From assembly GCF_028583425.1 (NCBI RefSeq), contig NC_072800.1, positions 93,093,001 through 93,157,000 on the forward strand: 64,000 nucleotides of DNA, given 5' to 3'. The DNA comes from Eublepharis macularius. Taxonomy: Eukaryota; Chordata; Lepidosauria; Squamata; Eublepharidae. Made by a program: the position numbers and the translations under genes. The notes beneath the pieces were generated by a model. The model was given only the letters and a program-made list of their open reading frames with translations, was not told the DNA's origin and made no database searches. How positions within the stretch are numbered: position 1 is the stretch's first letter; every line of letters begins with the position of its first letter. This document shows positions 45,319 to 57,739 of this stretch, in pieces.

Positions 45319-45487
45319 CTGCAAGGAGGGGGGGAAATGCCAGCCAAAGCGGCAGGGTGGAGAGAACGCAGCACGCTCTTTCTCTCAGCCCTTCGGAGTG
45401 GACCTGGACAGAGCAGGGAGCGAGATGCTCCGCATGGTAAACACACCACATTTAACCCCTCAGACTGACCCTCTTCAGCCTTCTCCT

Positions 45488-45690
45488 AGAGTTGGAAGGA
45501 CCCTCAGAGGCCATCTAGTCCAACCGCCCGCTCAGTACAGGAAATCTGACGCTGAAGCATCCCTAGCTGGTGGCTGCGCTCTGCTTGAAAGCCTCTTGCA
45601 AGGGAGAGCTGCTCTCCCCACCACCCCCAGCAACCGGTACCATTCTTCTCAAGTTCTGCTGAAATCTGTCCTCTTGTCACTGTAACCCGG
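45488..45690 (-). repeat. CR1 LINE fragment
   Basis: GAGTTGGAAGGACCCTCAG and CATCTAGTCCAACCGCC, reverse CR1 3' region. Further CR1-like sequence follows at about 45930-46080 (CCTCTGAATATGGAGGTTCC). Confidence 0.75.
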
Positions 45691-46204
45691 GCGATCTAGT
45701 CTTGCCCCCCTGCCCCCAAGGCTTTTCAATATGCTACAGGTTTGCAGGTTTCTTTAGCTTTTCCACCTCACCTGACTCCTCTTCCAGACCTCTGGCTGTC
45801 TCAGTTACTATGCCAGTTTGCCTACATCCTTCTTAAAGGACAGCTCCACAAGTGGATTAAGAACTCCGGATGAGGTCTGACAAGCACAGATTGAGAGTGG
45901 AACTGACATTTGCCTTTACTTGGATAATAAGTTTCTATTATTGCAGTTTACGAGAGGCCTGGTGTCCAAAGGTACAGTGCCTCTGAATATGGAGGTTCCA
46001 TTTAGCTGTCATGGTTAATCGCCGTTAATAGACCCTTTCCTCTTCCATGAATTGGTCTCATTTCTTATGAAAGGCATCTGAGCCTGTGGCTGTTGCTGCA
46101 TCACACAGTGCGGAATTCAGACGGCACAAGAAAGTACTTTCTAATCCTAGACAAATCAGTGAAATTCAATTCCATTCATTAGGTGTAGATGTGATTTTTT
46201 TCTT

Positions 46205-46590
46205 ATTTCACAGAATCCCAGAGTTGGAAGGGGCCAACCACAGACCATCTAGTCCAACCCCCTGCCCAGTGCAGGATGAGCCTAAAGCATCCCTGACAAA
46301 TATCCATCCAGCCTCTTCTTGAAAACTGTCATCGAAGGGGAGCTCACCACCTCCCTAGGCAGCTGATTCCACCTTTGCGCTACTCTGACCGTGAAAAAGT
46401 TTTTCCTAATATCCAGCCGGTACCTTTCTTCATATAATTTAAGCCCGTTGCTTCGGGTCCTACCCTCTGCTGCCAACTGGAACAGCTCTTTGCCCTCCTC
46501 CAAATGACAGCCTTTCAAATATTTAAAGAGAACAATCATGTCCCCCCTCCATCTCCTCTTCTCCAAACTAAACATACCCAACATTTAAAT
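46205..46590 (-). repeat. CR1 LINE 3' end
   Basis: The minus strand reads a degenerate ORF2 C-terminus (RWNQLPREVVSSPSM) and then the 3' UTR (complement of CATCTAGTCCAACCCCCTGC). Confidence 0.9.
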
Positions 46591-46689
46591 TAAACATTTG
46601 ATTTAATTTATTTAGTTAATCTTATTTTATTTAAAATATCGCCCACTGGCCGTTTGCAATTTGAAGCAAAAAGCAAACAAAAATGCTTC

Positions 46690-47085
46690 ACCTTGCCTGT
46701 TTGGTGTCGTGGTTAAGAACGCAGGACTCTAATCTGGAGAACGGGGTTTGATTCCCCACTCCTCCGCTTGAAGCCAGCTGGGTGGCCTTGGGTCAGTCAC
46801 AGCTCTCTCAGAGCTCTCTCAGCCCCACCCACCTCACAGGGTGATTGTTGTTGTGTGTATTTTTCCACACTGTGACACTGAGAGATCTCTGTCTTTTGGT
46901 GCTACACCTCTGAAGATGCCAGCCACAGCTGCTGGCGAAACGTCAGGAACTACAATGCCAAGACCACGGCAATACAGCCCGGAAAACCCACAACAACCAA
47001 TGTTCTCCGGCCGTGAAAGCCTTCGACAATACAATAATGACATACTTTGTAAATTGCTCTGAGTGGGTGTTAACTCATCCTGAAG
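46690..47085 (+). repeat. tRNA-derived SINE with nested LINE-like fragment
   Basis: Head GGTGTCGTGGTTAAGAACGC and GGTTTGATTCCCC. It is interrupted at about 46858-47033 by a fragment containing CTGGCGAAACGTCAGGAAC (also at 8330), then resumes ACATACTTTGTAAATTGCTC. Confidence 0.75.
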
Positions 47086-47149
47086 GTTTTGCCCCCTTAC
47101 CTGAAACATGGGGCAGGTGCCACACTGGGGAATGGTGCATAGGAGAGAT

Positions 47150-47285
47150 GCAGAACATCCCTGAGTTACTCAGTGAGTATTATATCATTGTAGGTATTTT
47201 GTTTTTATACTACCATGTTTTATCCTATCATTGTTTGTCGTGCTCTGCTCTGAGCCCGCTTGTGGGGATAAATAAATAAATAAAT
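47150..47285 (+). repeat. L2-like LINE 3' tail
   Basis: TGCTCTGAGCCCGCTTGTGG followed by (AAAT)n. Confidence 0.65.
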
Positions 47286-47311
47286 CACTGTATTAGAAGA
47301 TTCTATAAATG

Positions 47312-47540
47312 AATAGATCCAGAGGAGTTAGCCATGTTAGTCTGTAGTTGCAGAATAGTAAACAGTCCAGTAGCACCTTTAAGACTAACCAACTTTATTG
47401 TAGCATAAGCTTTCGAGAACCACAGCTCTCTTCGTCAGATGCATCTGCAGCATAAGCTTTCAAGAACCACAAGCTCTCGAAAGCTTATGCTACAATAAAG
47501 TTGGTTAGTCTTAAAGGTGCTACTGGACTCTTTACTATAA
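47312..47540. repeat. Fold-back family 1 copy
   Basis: GATCCAGAGGAGTTAGCCAT start and GGTGCTACTGGACTCTTTAC end with shortened internal units. Confidence 0.85.
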
Positions 47541-47764
47541 ATGAACAGGAGATTGATTATTCGGTGGTATACATTCTAATCTTGATACCTCTGAGTTACC
47601 TTGTAGTAAAAGTGCAAAAGTCTTGACATCATTTCTTACCAGACCTGAAATTTGAGATCTGTTCAGGTTTAGCAAAGTTTCTTAGTTCGAGGGAAGAGCT
47701 AATGGCTCAGAAGAGATTTTTTAAAGTCCATTTTATGGACTATATGAAGGACCTTGTCCTGTAA

Positions 47765-47935
47765 TGTAGTCATTTTCTCAGCTTATATTCACAACAACCT
47801 TGAAAGGTAGGTGAGGCTGAGAGAGTGTGCCTGGCCCAGGAATGGCTCACCCCATAGAAGAATGGGGATTTGAACCTGGATTTCCCAGATCCAAGTCCAA
47901 CACCCTAACCATTATCGCCCATTGGCTTCAAACCC
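47765..47935 (-). repeat. tRNA-related SINE
   Basis: CACAACAACCTTGAAAGGTAG, GGATTTGAACCTGGATTTCC and CCAACACCCTAACCATTAT. Confidence 0.65.
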
Positions 47936-48919
47936 CTCAGCCGCTAAGCACACGGATTGACCTTCAGCCAGCCACAGCAAACTACCTCGAAGGGGCATTA
48001 TGAGAAGGTAAGAACAATGCATGTTGCCCTGAGCTTTTGGACAAAGGGGAAGATAAATATGAAACAGATAGAAATCAGGCTGGGTGACCCAGTCAAATAC
48101 AACATTGTGAGCTCAGATTTGTGAGCTGGAATAGTTGGAACGGAGCCATTCTGCATGAGAAGAGGAGCCGCTTTTCTTTAATTCAGACATAATCAAGCAG
48201 GAAGATGACATCGAGTGACAGGTGACAGGCGTCAGGGGTTAAGCGGCAGGATGCCAGCTGGACAGGGTTGGGGTCAGCTCCTCGCTGCCTATTGTTTTAA
48301 CTGAAGTCAATTAAACTCAGGACAGGATTTGAGGATGGGAAGAGGGAGAAGACAGCAGACGCAGCTGACAGCCGAGAGGCAAGGAGCCAGGCCTGACTTC
48401 TCCTATCTGCTCCTGCGCTTGGCCTGCGGAAAAGGTGTCAAGATGGCCACCACTCTGGCCATCAAGTTGCCATTCCCAGAAAGCACACAGCTGCTCCACT
48501 TTGGGTCCAGGTGACCTTGGCATGGTGACGCTGTCAGTGCATCTTCTTCCACCCACCCAGTTCGTTGCTCCTTATAAAGTCACCCCTTATCTCCCCAGCC
48601 ATGGGGCTCTCAGCAAGCAGATCAATCTCTATCTGCCTCCACCCAGCTTTTTTCCTTTGACGCCTGTTCCGCTCATGTCCATTACCTTCTGCCCACTACG
48701 CTTCCAAACCACTCTGATTCTGCTCACATTTATAGCCAGACCACTTTCTGCCACGTGTACTTTCCTCATCAGGGGCCATGTTCCACACACACCTTGCTGT
48801 CTTTAAAGCTTCCCTGTGTAGTTCAAGTTGTGTGCAGCATCAGCACACCCATCATGCACAATTGGATACACACACTGCTGATATGCCAATGCTCCAGGGG
48901 AAAAAGCTAGTCCAGCTAA

Positions 48920-49135
48920 TGAAGTCCTGCCCTCAAGTCATAGATGATTTATGGCGGACCCCCCCCCCCGGGTGGGTTTTTCATAGCAAGAGACTAACAG
49001 AGGTGGTTTGCCATTGCCTGCCTCTGCACCCCTGATCTTTGCTGGAGGTCTCCCATCCAATTACTAACCAAGACCGACCCTGCTTAGCTTCTGAGATCAG
49101 GCTCTCCTGGGCTATCCAGGTCGTAAGTACTTTTT
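48920..49135 (-). repeat. 5S-rRNA-headed SINE
   Basis: The most complete reverse copy: GGTCTCCCATCCAATTACTA, CCTGCTTAGCTTCTGAGATC (complement of the 5S A-box and intermediate-element region) and body CATAGCAAGAGACTAACAG. Confidence 0.8.
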
Positions 49136-49369
49136 AAAATCATGACTACGTACATGGCACACTTTTGTGGATCAGTGCTTAATCCCTGGCATGTCTTTGG
49201 CCCCGTCTCTCTCTTCCTACTCGACTTCTTCTGAAGCCTTTGATTTAGCCGGATGCTTCTCAGAGTGAGCTTTGGGGTACTCCCTCCCCTGGCTGTAGGC
49301 ACAGGATTCAGAGAAAGGTACTGGAAGCCAGCCCCCTCCACAAACCCAGAGGGAAGGATGCTCTTGGGG

Positions 49370-49945
49370 GGCGGGGGTCATAAAAGCAGTATGAACATCA
49401 CCCCCATTCTGCAGTCACTCAATTGGCTACCTAACAGCTCCCGTGCTCAGTTCAAGGTATTGGTTATCACATACAAAGCTCTTTATGGTCTTGGCCCAGC
49501 ATACCTACGGGACCGCCTCCCTCCCTATGTTCCTCCACGGCAGCTTCGCTCTTCTGAACAGTGTCTCCTGAAGGTGCCAGCCTGCACATGGGCGAAATCA
49601 ACAGCAGTCCGTACATGGGCTTTCTATGTGGTGGCCCCTATGCTGTGGAATGACCTGCCTGAGGAGGTCAGGAGAGCCCCCTCCCCCCCGCTCTCCTAGA
49701 TTTCCGCAAACGATGCAAAACCAAATTATTCAAAAAGGCTTTTGTATTGGAGGGAGGGGCTCTCAGATGCTTTGCTATTGAGTTAGGGACCAAAGACTTC
49801 ACCACTATGTTGCCGTACGTACTATCTGTTGTTTTAATATGTGCTCCTATGTCAGCCCAAGAATCGCTTATGTTCTGTTTCAGCATTTCTTCAACTCTGC
49901 ATTGGATTCTTGCTAATGCAATAAATAAATAAATAAATAAATCAT
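49370..49945 (+). repeat. L2-like LINE ORF2 C-terminus and tail
   Basis: An open stretch encodes LNWLPNSSRAQFKVLVITYK, YLRDRLPPYVPPR and MLWNDLPEEVRRAP, typical of the C-terminus of L2-clade ORF2. It ends in (AATA)n. Confidence 0.8.
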
Positions 49946-50424
49946 CAGATGCTTCTATGGATCTTTGCAAACCCCTACCCCAAGTGTCTCACGCTGCCCA
50001 ATGATCCAAGCCCACCGTCTTCAGTTTCCTTCGCACTAAGCCTACATGACTGCTGTTCGATTGATTTCTCCCCTCACCCTCCCGGCCCTAGTCATCTCCC
50101 TTAATGTTGAGATGGTTGCGGGGGGGCAGGGGGAGGCCTGTGTGTGTGACTCTCTACTGTTCCCGTAGGCGCTTAGGGTCCTATATCAATAATCTTACAG
50201 ATTTTTTCTCTCTTCTGCTGCCCGCTCATGTTCTCCATCCACAGCCAAAAGAGCTATGCAGGCTACAGCAGGAAGGCAGGCAGTGCCAGGGGGTGGGGGG
50301 CACTTGCCAGATCACAGACCCCACCCCTCTTCTCCACCTCTGTACTCCGCTATTTATGTTGAGTCAGACCCAAAAGCTTTGCAGGAACGTGTCATTTTAA
50401 GCAAGCTGGTGGAAGGGGGGGGGG

Positions 50425-50611
50425 CTTTACCAATTCCTGGAGATTGAGGGGATGGAACCTCAGAACAGTGAGGTTTGGGGAGGGGTCTCAGCAGGGCATA
50501 ATGTCATCCTCCATGGTAGCCATTTTCTCCAGGGAACCCATCTCTGTAATCTGGAGATCCGTTGTAATTCTGGGAGATCTTCAAACTCCACCTGGAGTCT
50601 GGCAACCCTTC
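50425..50611 (+). repeat. MITE family A copy
   Basis: ATTCCTGGAGATTGAGGGG, GTAGCCATTTTCTCCAGGG and CCACCTGGAGTCTGGCAACC. Confidence 0.75.
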
Positions 50612-51059
50612 TTTGCACGTGTTTTCTATAGAAAGCTGGGGGCGATGCCACGCATACCAAAATGGAAACACACACGGCGTGGCGAGGGACCGTGCAAAGC
50701 TCCCCTCCAGCGAGTCTTGCGCATCCGAACTGGAGCCCAAGTCCATGCGACTCCAGAGCGCCACCTGGTGCCCACAACACAGAAACGTTAAGTGACCTCA
50801 TGGGGCCAAATTGTGTTGGAATCTGCTGCCCCAAACTCTCCAAAAGCTGGAATCTAAACCTTTGTTCACAACCGGGGGAGAGCTGCTTCTCTAGGAAGGG
50901 CCGCTGCGGAATCTCGCTTGCACTTCCTTCTGTATTGAGACGGAGAAGATAAGCAACGGGGGCTGACAGGCCTTTACCTTTAAGGGGAAAATTCCCTCTG
51001 CCTTGGAGACACTGGTGGCCAGAAGGACGGGCAAGCCCCACACCTATTTCATCATAGTT

Positions 51060-51500
51060 GCAGCCTACATCTGAACTGAGCAGCCCCCAGGGCAATGACA
51101 GCCCTGCGGGGTCTGCTTGGCCGTTTCCTCTAGGGCCCTTCTAATATCCCAATCCACACTGTCAAAGGAGATGATAGCCACAGGGGCTGGAGAGTACTGC
51201 TCTGTCTGGTTTTTCTCTGCCATGCTACACTGAGCCTCAGAAAGACGGAGACTTTGCAGAATTTGCTCGCCTGGCCATTCAGGAAGCACAGCTGAGGCAC
51301 TGGCTCAGCTCGCAGGCAAAGGCAGCAATGCAGGTCCCAAGACAGAATTAGTGCAGGCCTCAGACGCCTGCAAACCAGAAGGCCCCGGGCCACTTCTTCC
51401 AAGCTTTTGCTTCCGCCATGCAGAGACAGCCAGTCCAACACCAGTCCCTTTCCACACAAGCCCAGGCCTGCAATCTGTTTAATATCCACCCAGTCCCCAC
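51060..51500 (-). repeat. Unclassified dispersed repeat
   Basis: The block around CTTCTAATATCCCAATCCAC resembles 12020-12050 (TTTTAATGTCCCAATCCAC) with similar surrounding layout; family unknown. Confidence 0.4.
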
Positions 51501-51934
51501 ATGCTAGGCAGACAGGTTTGGAAAGCTTTGTGGCTCAGTGAAAAAGACAAGAGCACCCATCACTGATCCCACTCTCAACAGTTGGGGGGGGAAACAATGA
51601 GGCCCCCCTGCTGTTTAAAGCAGATTGTGTCTGTTTTCAATAGAACAGGAGAATTCCAACTTGATACACCCACAGCGATGATTTAACAAGGGGTTTAAAC
51701 AACAATTTCGTTGGGCACACAGGCTGGTCAGGCATGAAAAGCAAGTTCCCCCAGATGAGGGGGAAATTTCTCCATGCTTCCTCCCCCACCCCACTTCCCA
51801 CCATTGCACCCCATGGGTAAGTAAATCTCTGGCTGGGAGGACACCTTTCCTGTGTGAGGAAAGCTGTCTTTGTACCTGGCCCACCTGTGACTCCAGGGTC
51901 CTACAGCAGAGACTCTGCTGTGGGGATGGAATCT

Positions 51935-52108
51935 CATTCCATATAGATGTAGTATATTTTAAAATGAATGAATATGTACTATTTATGTTTTTAATGGTAA
52001 TGTTGATTAATTGTGTAGTGTGTTTTTAAGCTTTGTTGTGATCCGCCCTGAGCCCACTGGTGTGGGCAGGGCGGACTATAAATTGAATAAATTAAATTAA
52101 ATTCTCTG
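51935..52108 (+). repeat. L2-like LINE 3' tail
   Basis: TGTTGTGATCCGCCCTGAGC, GGGCGGACTATAAATTGAAT and an (AATTA)n end. Confidence 0.75.
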
Positions 52109-52124
52109 TGGCAAGTATGCGGAC

Positions 52125-52240
52125 ACACAGTATGGTGCAGTGGCTAGAATACTGACTCAGGACTAGGGGTTCAAATCCCCACACAGCCCTGAAACTTATG
52201 GGGCAGTCACTCTTACAACAATGTTGTGAGGACAAAGTGG
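52125..52240 (+). repeat. tRNA-derived SINE
   Basis: GTATGGTGCAGTGGCTAGAA A box and GGTTCAAATCCCC B box. Confidence 0.7.
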
Positions 52241-52669
52241 AGCCCTGGAGAACCACATATGCCACCTGGAGCTCTTAGGAGGACCGAGCCAGATCCGAGA
52301 ATCTGACAGGCAGGCAGACGGTAAGGGCAAAGAAGTCATGCTAGGTGCAGGCGTGAACGGGAAGCCAGGCAGGAGGCTTGAGTGGCTCATGAGCCAAGGA
52401 GGCAGAGATGCAGGACGGTCTGCAGGGTTGAGGATAAATATGCAAGGAGGACTAAGGCGCGGGGATCAGGGCAGGCAAGTTTGAGGGAATGGGGGAGGAA
52501 TGCTGGAATTTCTCTAGCATGTACAGGGAAGAGCAGCCCGATGAGGACAAATTAAACACGCAGAACAAAAGAAAGGATGGATGACACTAAGGTATCTGGG
52601 CCCAGAACAGGAACAGATCTCGGATCCGTCATCCATTTTATGTTCCCGACAACCCCCTGGGCCTGGTCT

Positions 52670-52775
52670 CTCTCTCTCAGACTTCAGCATGCTTCATGGT
52701 AGAGAAGTGTTTTGAACCCAGGTCTTCCAGATCCAAGCCCCATCACTCTAACCGTTCCGCGCAGACTCAGCTGTG
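52670..52775 (-). repeat. tRNA-related SINE fragment
   Basis: TTTTGAACCCAGGTCTTCC and CATCACTCTAACCGTTCC in reverse. Confidence 0.6.
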
Positions 52776-52780
52776 CAGCA

Positions 52781-53774
52781 GGTCCCACAAAGCAGATGCA
52801 GCTCAAAGTTCTTTGGGAAGCTAAGACTGGGCCAGGCTCAGCAAGCAACTTTACCAACCTTCGGCTTGAGAGATCAGCAGCAGCACTTTTTTGAGTCAAG
52901 CAGAGCCAAAGGAAGTTCCAATCATGTCGGCCCGGCAAGCAGAGAAGAGAGGCTTTCTGGGGTGTAATTCTGTGACTCACAAAGGCAGGAGACACGTAAG
53001 GATTAATGGTTCTCAGCTTGCCGGAGGCCAAAACATTTGCTCTCTAGCGTCACTCTGGCTACCACAAGTGTTAGCTAATAGGTTTCCTTCTCCTTCCTCC
53101 TCCCTCCCTCTCTCTCCTAATAGAACAGGGCAATACACTAGCCATTTTAAGCACCAGAAGATTGTAAACTCTTGTGCAGGGCGTCAGCAAAGGGGAGGAG
53201 CTACTGCGAGCATTTTCCAGTGATGCTGCAACTACTTTGAGACTTGGGGGTGCAACTGGGTTCAAAGTCTGAGAAATGGGTGGCGGGGGGGGGGGGGGAG
53301 CTCTTTCCATCATCATTTCCCCTGGGGAAGGGTAATTGTGCAATGCCCTGATAAATCACTAGTCACTTATTAAATTCCAGTTTCTTGCACAAAGACACAA
53401 AGGTTTAACTCTCACAGCTGTGGTTTTGTGACTGGATAGCCTTTAGTCCCAATGTTTGAGCAAAGGAAAGGGAAGCTCTCCTGTAGGAAGGAATGGCGTG
53501 ACAACTCTGCCCCCTCCCCAAGTTCATGCCTGCAGCGTGTGTGTGTCAGGAGGCACGAAAGGAAGCTGAACCCTCCCATCACGTCTCCTGCCTTATCTAT
53601 TGCCTTGCCCAGCAATTCATTTTCCAAGCCAGGGGTAACTAATGAGCACCCTGCAGGCCAGATTGGACCCAGGGAACCATTTCACTGGGCCTCTACCCAA
53701 TTTTAACCGTGGTTTGTTTACTTAGTTTCACTCAAAAAGTATTTTCAAGTTTTTAAAAAGAGGCACATTTTAAA
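52781..53774. other. Intergenic sequence without recognised genes
   Basis: Includes a G-run at 53285-53299; nothing else recognised. Confidence 0.45.
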
Positions 53775-53960
53775 TGACATTTTTATCTCACTTCCCTCCA
53801 AGGAGCTGGGGTGGGGTTGTTCATGATTCTCCCCCTCATTTTATCCTCCCAACAACTCTGTGAAGTACATTAAGCAGGGAAGGAATGAGAAGTTCAAAGT
53901 CACCCAGTGGGGCTTCATGTTCTGTAAATGGGAGCCCAACCACTGGCGACAAAGTCCTTT
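53775..53960 (-). repeat. tRNA-related SINE fragment
   Basis: TTTTATCCTCCCAACAACTC and AAAGTCACCCAGTGGGGC in reverse. Confidence 0.5.
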
Positions 53961-54149
53961 CTGCAACACAAGACTCCATCTAGAGAATAAACTGGATCCA
54001 GGAACACATAAATTACACAGTCAGGTTCTGCCTCGGGCTTCGCCCTGGGAGGTGCCGGCATGCCTGATTTTGGACCAGGGGTACCATCAGGGATTATGTG
54101 GGCTCCCGCTCTGTGGAAGGAGGGGGGTATACCTCACCCTCGCACCTTC

Positions 54150-54930
54150 TCACAGGCCCGCTCAACCTGACAGAGTCCTGGCTGCCTTCCATGACAGCTG
54201 GCCCCTTCCCTTCTCCAGACTTACTCTTCCTTCTCCCCTTCATCTTCCTTCCACTCAGTTTTTCTTTCTCTCCCCCTCTCCCTCGCAAGCACTCTCTCCT
54301 ACACTCCTCCACACTCCACCCCGCCCTGTGGGTGGACTTCCCTTTTATTCCTTCACCAATTCCCTGCTCCACCTGTCATCCACACACCCCCTCCTGCACT
54401 CTAGCCACGGCCCTGGCTGACTCAGGTAGCCACACCCGGGTTTACTCTGCAGGCTGCCCTGGGCAGTCACACCTGTGCCTCCTTGGCTGGCTGCCAAGCT
54501 TTTCCTGAAGAGTGCCTCAGGCAGCCCCACCTGGGGTTGTTTTGCTCCCAGCTTCCCCTGACCCAGGCGACTGCCTTCTAGCTGGCCTGCAGGCTGGGGT
54601 GTGGCTCTGTGCTGCTTTGGCTGCCTCTCCTCCCTGGCTGGTAAGGCTGCTGGCTGACTGCCCTTGCTTCCTGCGCCTCCTCCCTCAGGTCTACTCCCCT
54701 CCTGGGGTTCTTCACTCTCCCTGCCTGGCCCCCCACTGGAGGGTGGGGCTAGCTGGCTTCCACCTGCCTCACCTGACTCTCTTGAGGCTTGGGTGCTTCT
54801 CTGCCCTCCTGTAGCTAGGATGCCTCCTTCCCCTCTTCAGTTGTTGGTCTGTTCTGGTCCTGGGTGCCCGTTGGGGTGGCTGGGTGGCTGTCCCCCACCT
54901 GCTTCCCGTCCCCTCCTCCTGGTAAGTCTG
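54150..54930. other. Pyrimidine-rich tract
   Basis: A long C/T-rich stretch with repeated CCTCC, CTTCC and CTGGCTG motifs. Open frames here are low-complexity and not credible genes. Confidence 0.7.
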
Positions 54931-55183
54931 TGAGCTGAGCCTCAGATCCCAGACACCCCCCCCCAATCTGAGCCTTCCAAACAAAGTTGCTTACATGGTT
55001 TGGGGATCTCTGAGACAGTCAAGAGGAACAGAAACTATGAGACCCTCAAGATGTAAACTGAACTAGCTGTCTCCTCCCTGTTTTATAGCCTTGATGCTTT
55101 ATACATTCTTCTGTAACACAAAATCAAATACTTTTTCAAAGCCCTGGTGCAAGGCCATACAATGGCATTGTTTCATTTGCCAT

Positions 55184-55778
55184 TTTATTTAATTTTTTAT
55201 TTTTTTCTTTTACATAAAAACTTCAGTAAAAATTGGATAAAGTAAAATGATTTTAAGCAGTAAAATCAATCTTATCAACATAGCACGTGGCCTGCCAGAA
55301 ACCCAGAGGTGGCCAGTTTGCCAATATTTACATGATAACAGATTAAACCTTGCAGAGAACAAAAGAAGAAAACTTCAAAACTATTCTTACAAAGTGTTCC
55401 CATGATATCAACACGTGGAGTCGGGAGAGATAAGGGCATGGGAGAGAAAAACCTCAATATATTCACATATACGTTAAAATATAATACAGATCTTGAGTGG
55501 GGAGACAGGATGTGTTCGTGGGGCATTGCACTGAACAGCACCACCGCCAGACAGCACACACAAAGCGAGGTGCAGAGTCACAGCTGGATAGCAGGCGGAT
55601 GTCGGTCGTTCTGCAGCTCCGACCTGGTCTCCCGAAAGGCGGCTCAGAAATGGAGTCGCACGAGCCACAAGATTCATGCTGTGGTTTACCAAGAGGGTCC
55701 CCAGGTGGCCAGGAATCCTGTGCAAAAGAAGCTGGCTGTAAGCTCTGAAGAGGAACGTGGAGCTCCTGCCCTCGGTCA
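55184..55778 (-). other. Probable SETD2 3' untranslated region with poly(A) signals
   Basis: Minus-strand sequence after the SETD2 stop. Two AATAAA hexamers read on the minus strand (plus-strand TTTATT at 55184-55189 and 55196-55201) lie about 580-595 bp after the stop in a T-rich stretch, a plausible polyadenylation region. Confidence 0.6.
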
Positions 55779-55940
55779 CTATTCCAAGTCAGTGTCCTCT
55801 TTGGGTTTGTAAATGCCCCCGAATTTCTGCATATATTTCTTGATGTACTCTTTTGTCTTGTGCTTCACGTTCTCATTGCATTCCAGGTCTTCGGGGTTTT
55901 TGCAGTATTTCAGCTCTTTGTTCATCACTCCGTGGGTCAG
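55779..55940 (-). CDS. SETD2: SETD2 terminal coding exon, end of SRI domain
   Basis: The exon is 162 nt including the stop TAG (plus-strand CTA at 55779-55781). The acceptor on the minus strand is CCTTTCCCAG. It encodes 53 residues beginning LTHGVMNKELKYCKNPEDLE and ending KPKEDTDLE, the C-terminus of SETD2. Confidence 0.96.
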   Translation of the reverse strand: MTHGVMNKELKYCKNPEDLECNENVKHKTKEYIKKYMQKFGGIYKPKEDTDLE

Positions 55941-57699
55941 CTGGGAAAGGAAAAGAACACACAGAGATACAGTTCACAGTGGCCCAAGTCATCTTGGAGG
56001 AGAGAGGGAACCTCCTGGACAAAGAGACTACTGCCCTGTTGTCTGAACCGCCTGGATGATGACTAGGAGGGGGGAGAAATTATTCACAATGGGGATGGCA
56101 GCCATTGGGGATGGGAGATGAGCAGGAAGCACAGTTAACTATCCCAAGGGATGCCTCTCAATCGCTGATCATCACTCGGAGCAGAATGAACTGGATTTTA
56201 AAGAGCAAGACTTGAGCCCTCTAGAAACTTACAGACCAACAAAAATTCTAGGGTATAAGCTTTCGAGAGTCAAAGCTCCCTCTGTCATATGACTTGACTG
56301 GACTCAAATCTTGCTCTTCTACTGCAGACCAACACGGCTAACCACCAGAAACTATCACAATTTTAAAGAGACTTAGAAATTATTTAAACAATCTGGCTAG
56401 ACATTGGTTCCATCTTGCCTGAGACTCTCAGTGGCTTCTGTGCATTTGGATAGGGAAAGGGCACAGTTTGAAGGCGAGGACCCCCAAGGTGGATCTTCTG
56501 CCACCCTGACAGCATAATCTGAAAGATGTGTTCCAGACACTCTGAAATGGATCTTCAGGTGACCCCCCCCCTCTCACACACACACGCAGTTCCTTGGCAC
56601 CCTGAAAATACTGCTGCTTCGAGCAACCACCTGGAGGTTGTGTGTAGTTGGTCCAAGCCTGGCTAGAGTCCAGGTTCATTTTCCCTCTTCAGGACTCTGG
56701 TTCCTTGCCTCTGTACCACGTATGCACATCTCTCAAGAATCAAACACACCCCACTGTGGGGCAGACAAGAAATAGCCCAGCACCTGTGGCTGATGACACC
56801 CACCCCATCCTCTGCTTTTGATGCAGAATAGCCTTCTCCCTACCAGGGAACGGTACAAGGCTACAGTACCAGAACCTCACCACAACTGGGGGGGGGGGGC
56901 GCGGCGGCGTTGTCCCTCATCACAGATTGTGGACACTGAGCAGAGCCTCCTCTGTAGTGGTACCAGCCTTTCAAATTTTCTGTCAAGAGAGATTTGCTAG
57001 CACGTCCATTTGCCTGCTGTGCTAACAAGAGATTCCCCCCCACCCCCCATTTACAAATGGAGTCATGCTGCTTTCGAGTCTAGTATTTATCACATATTCT
57101 GTGTTGGTTGCATAGAGCCTGTATTGTAACTCTGGTTTTGATCTCTGCTGTTCTGGTTTAATATAGCTGTGGCGGAGGGGGAAGGCCATTGGGTCATTTT
57201 TATTTTTAGTTAAGGGGAGGGGGAATCCCAAGTTTTATAAAAACTTTTGTATAAATTGTGGTCTTATTGACCTGTTTTGAAGAGGGGCAGGAGTAGAAGA
57301 TGCTTTTGCAGCTGCTTGGCAGTGGACTACCCGACTCCTTCCTACCAATCCCCACGGCAGCCACAAGGCAGCAGCAGCAGCACCGATGGGCAGCAGGCCA
57401 GGCTGCAGTCACCCACTGGACACCAGCTGCTGATCGACCGATACTTGCAGGCACTCACAGGCTCTACAGTTACAAGAGCAGGCAACATGTGTTGCTAAGT
57501 CAGAGAACAGCATTCGAAGATGGAGGGCCCGGGGGAGGAATGGGGAGGGCTCCTTGCTGAAGAGGAAATCTGGCACCAACTTCAAAGGCAGCACTTCATC
57601 TCCAAATAGTGCCGCTGGCACACATCATCCCCATTTCCACTCTTGAAACTCCAAAGATGTACTAAGCTCCTTTCCCTCTTCCTGGCCCTCACACATAAG

Positions 57700-57739
<40 letters not shown>

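Noticed and set aside
46282..46584. Hypothetical 100-residue protein on the minus strand
   Set aside because: It is the degenerate C-terminus of CR1 ORF2.
49253..49699. Hypothetical 148-residue protein
   Set aside because: It matches the C-terminal part of an L2-like LINE ORF2.
54094..54933. Several overlapping long open frames on both strands
   Set aside because: They are low-complexity pyrimidine-rich sequence with proline and leucine bias and no splice-consistent structure.
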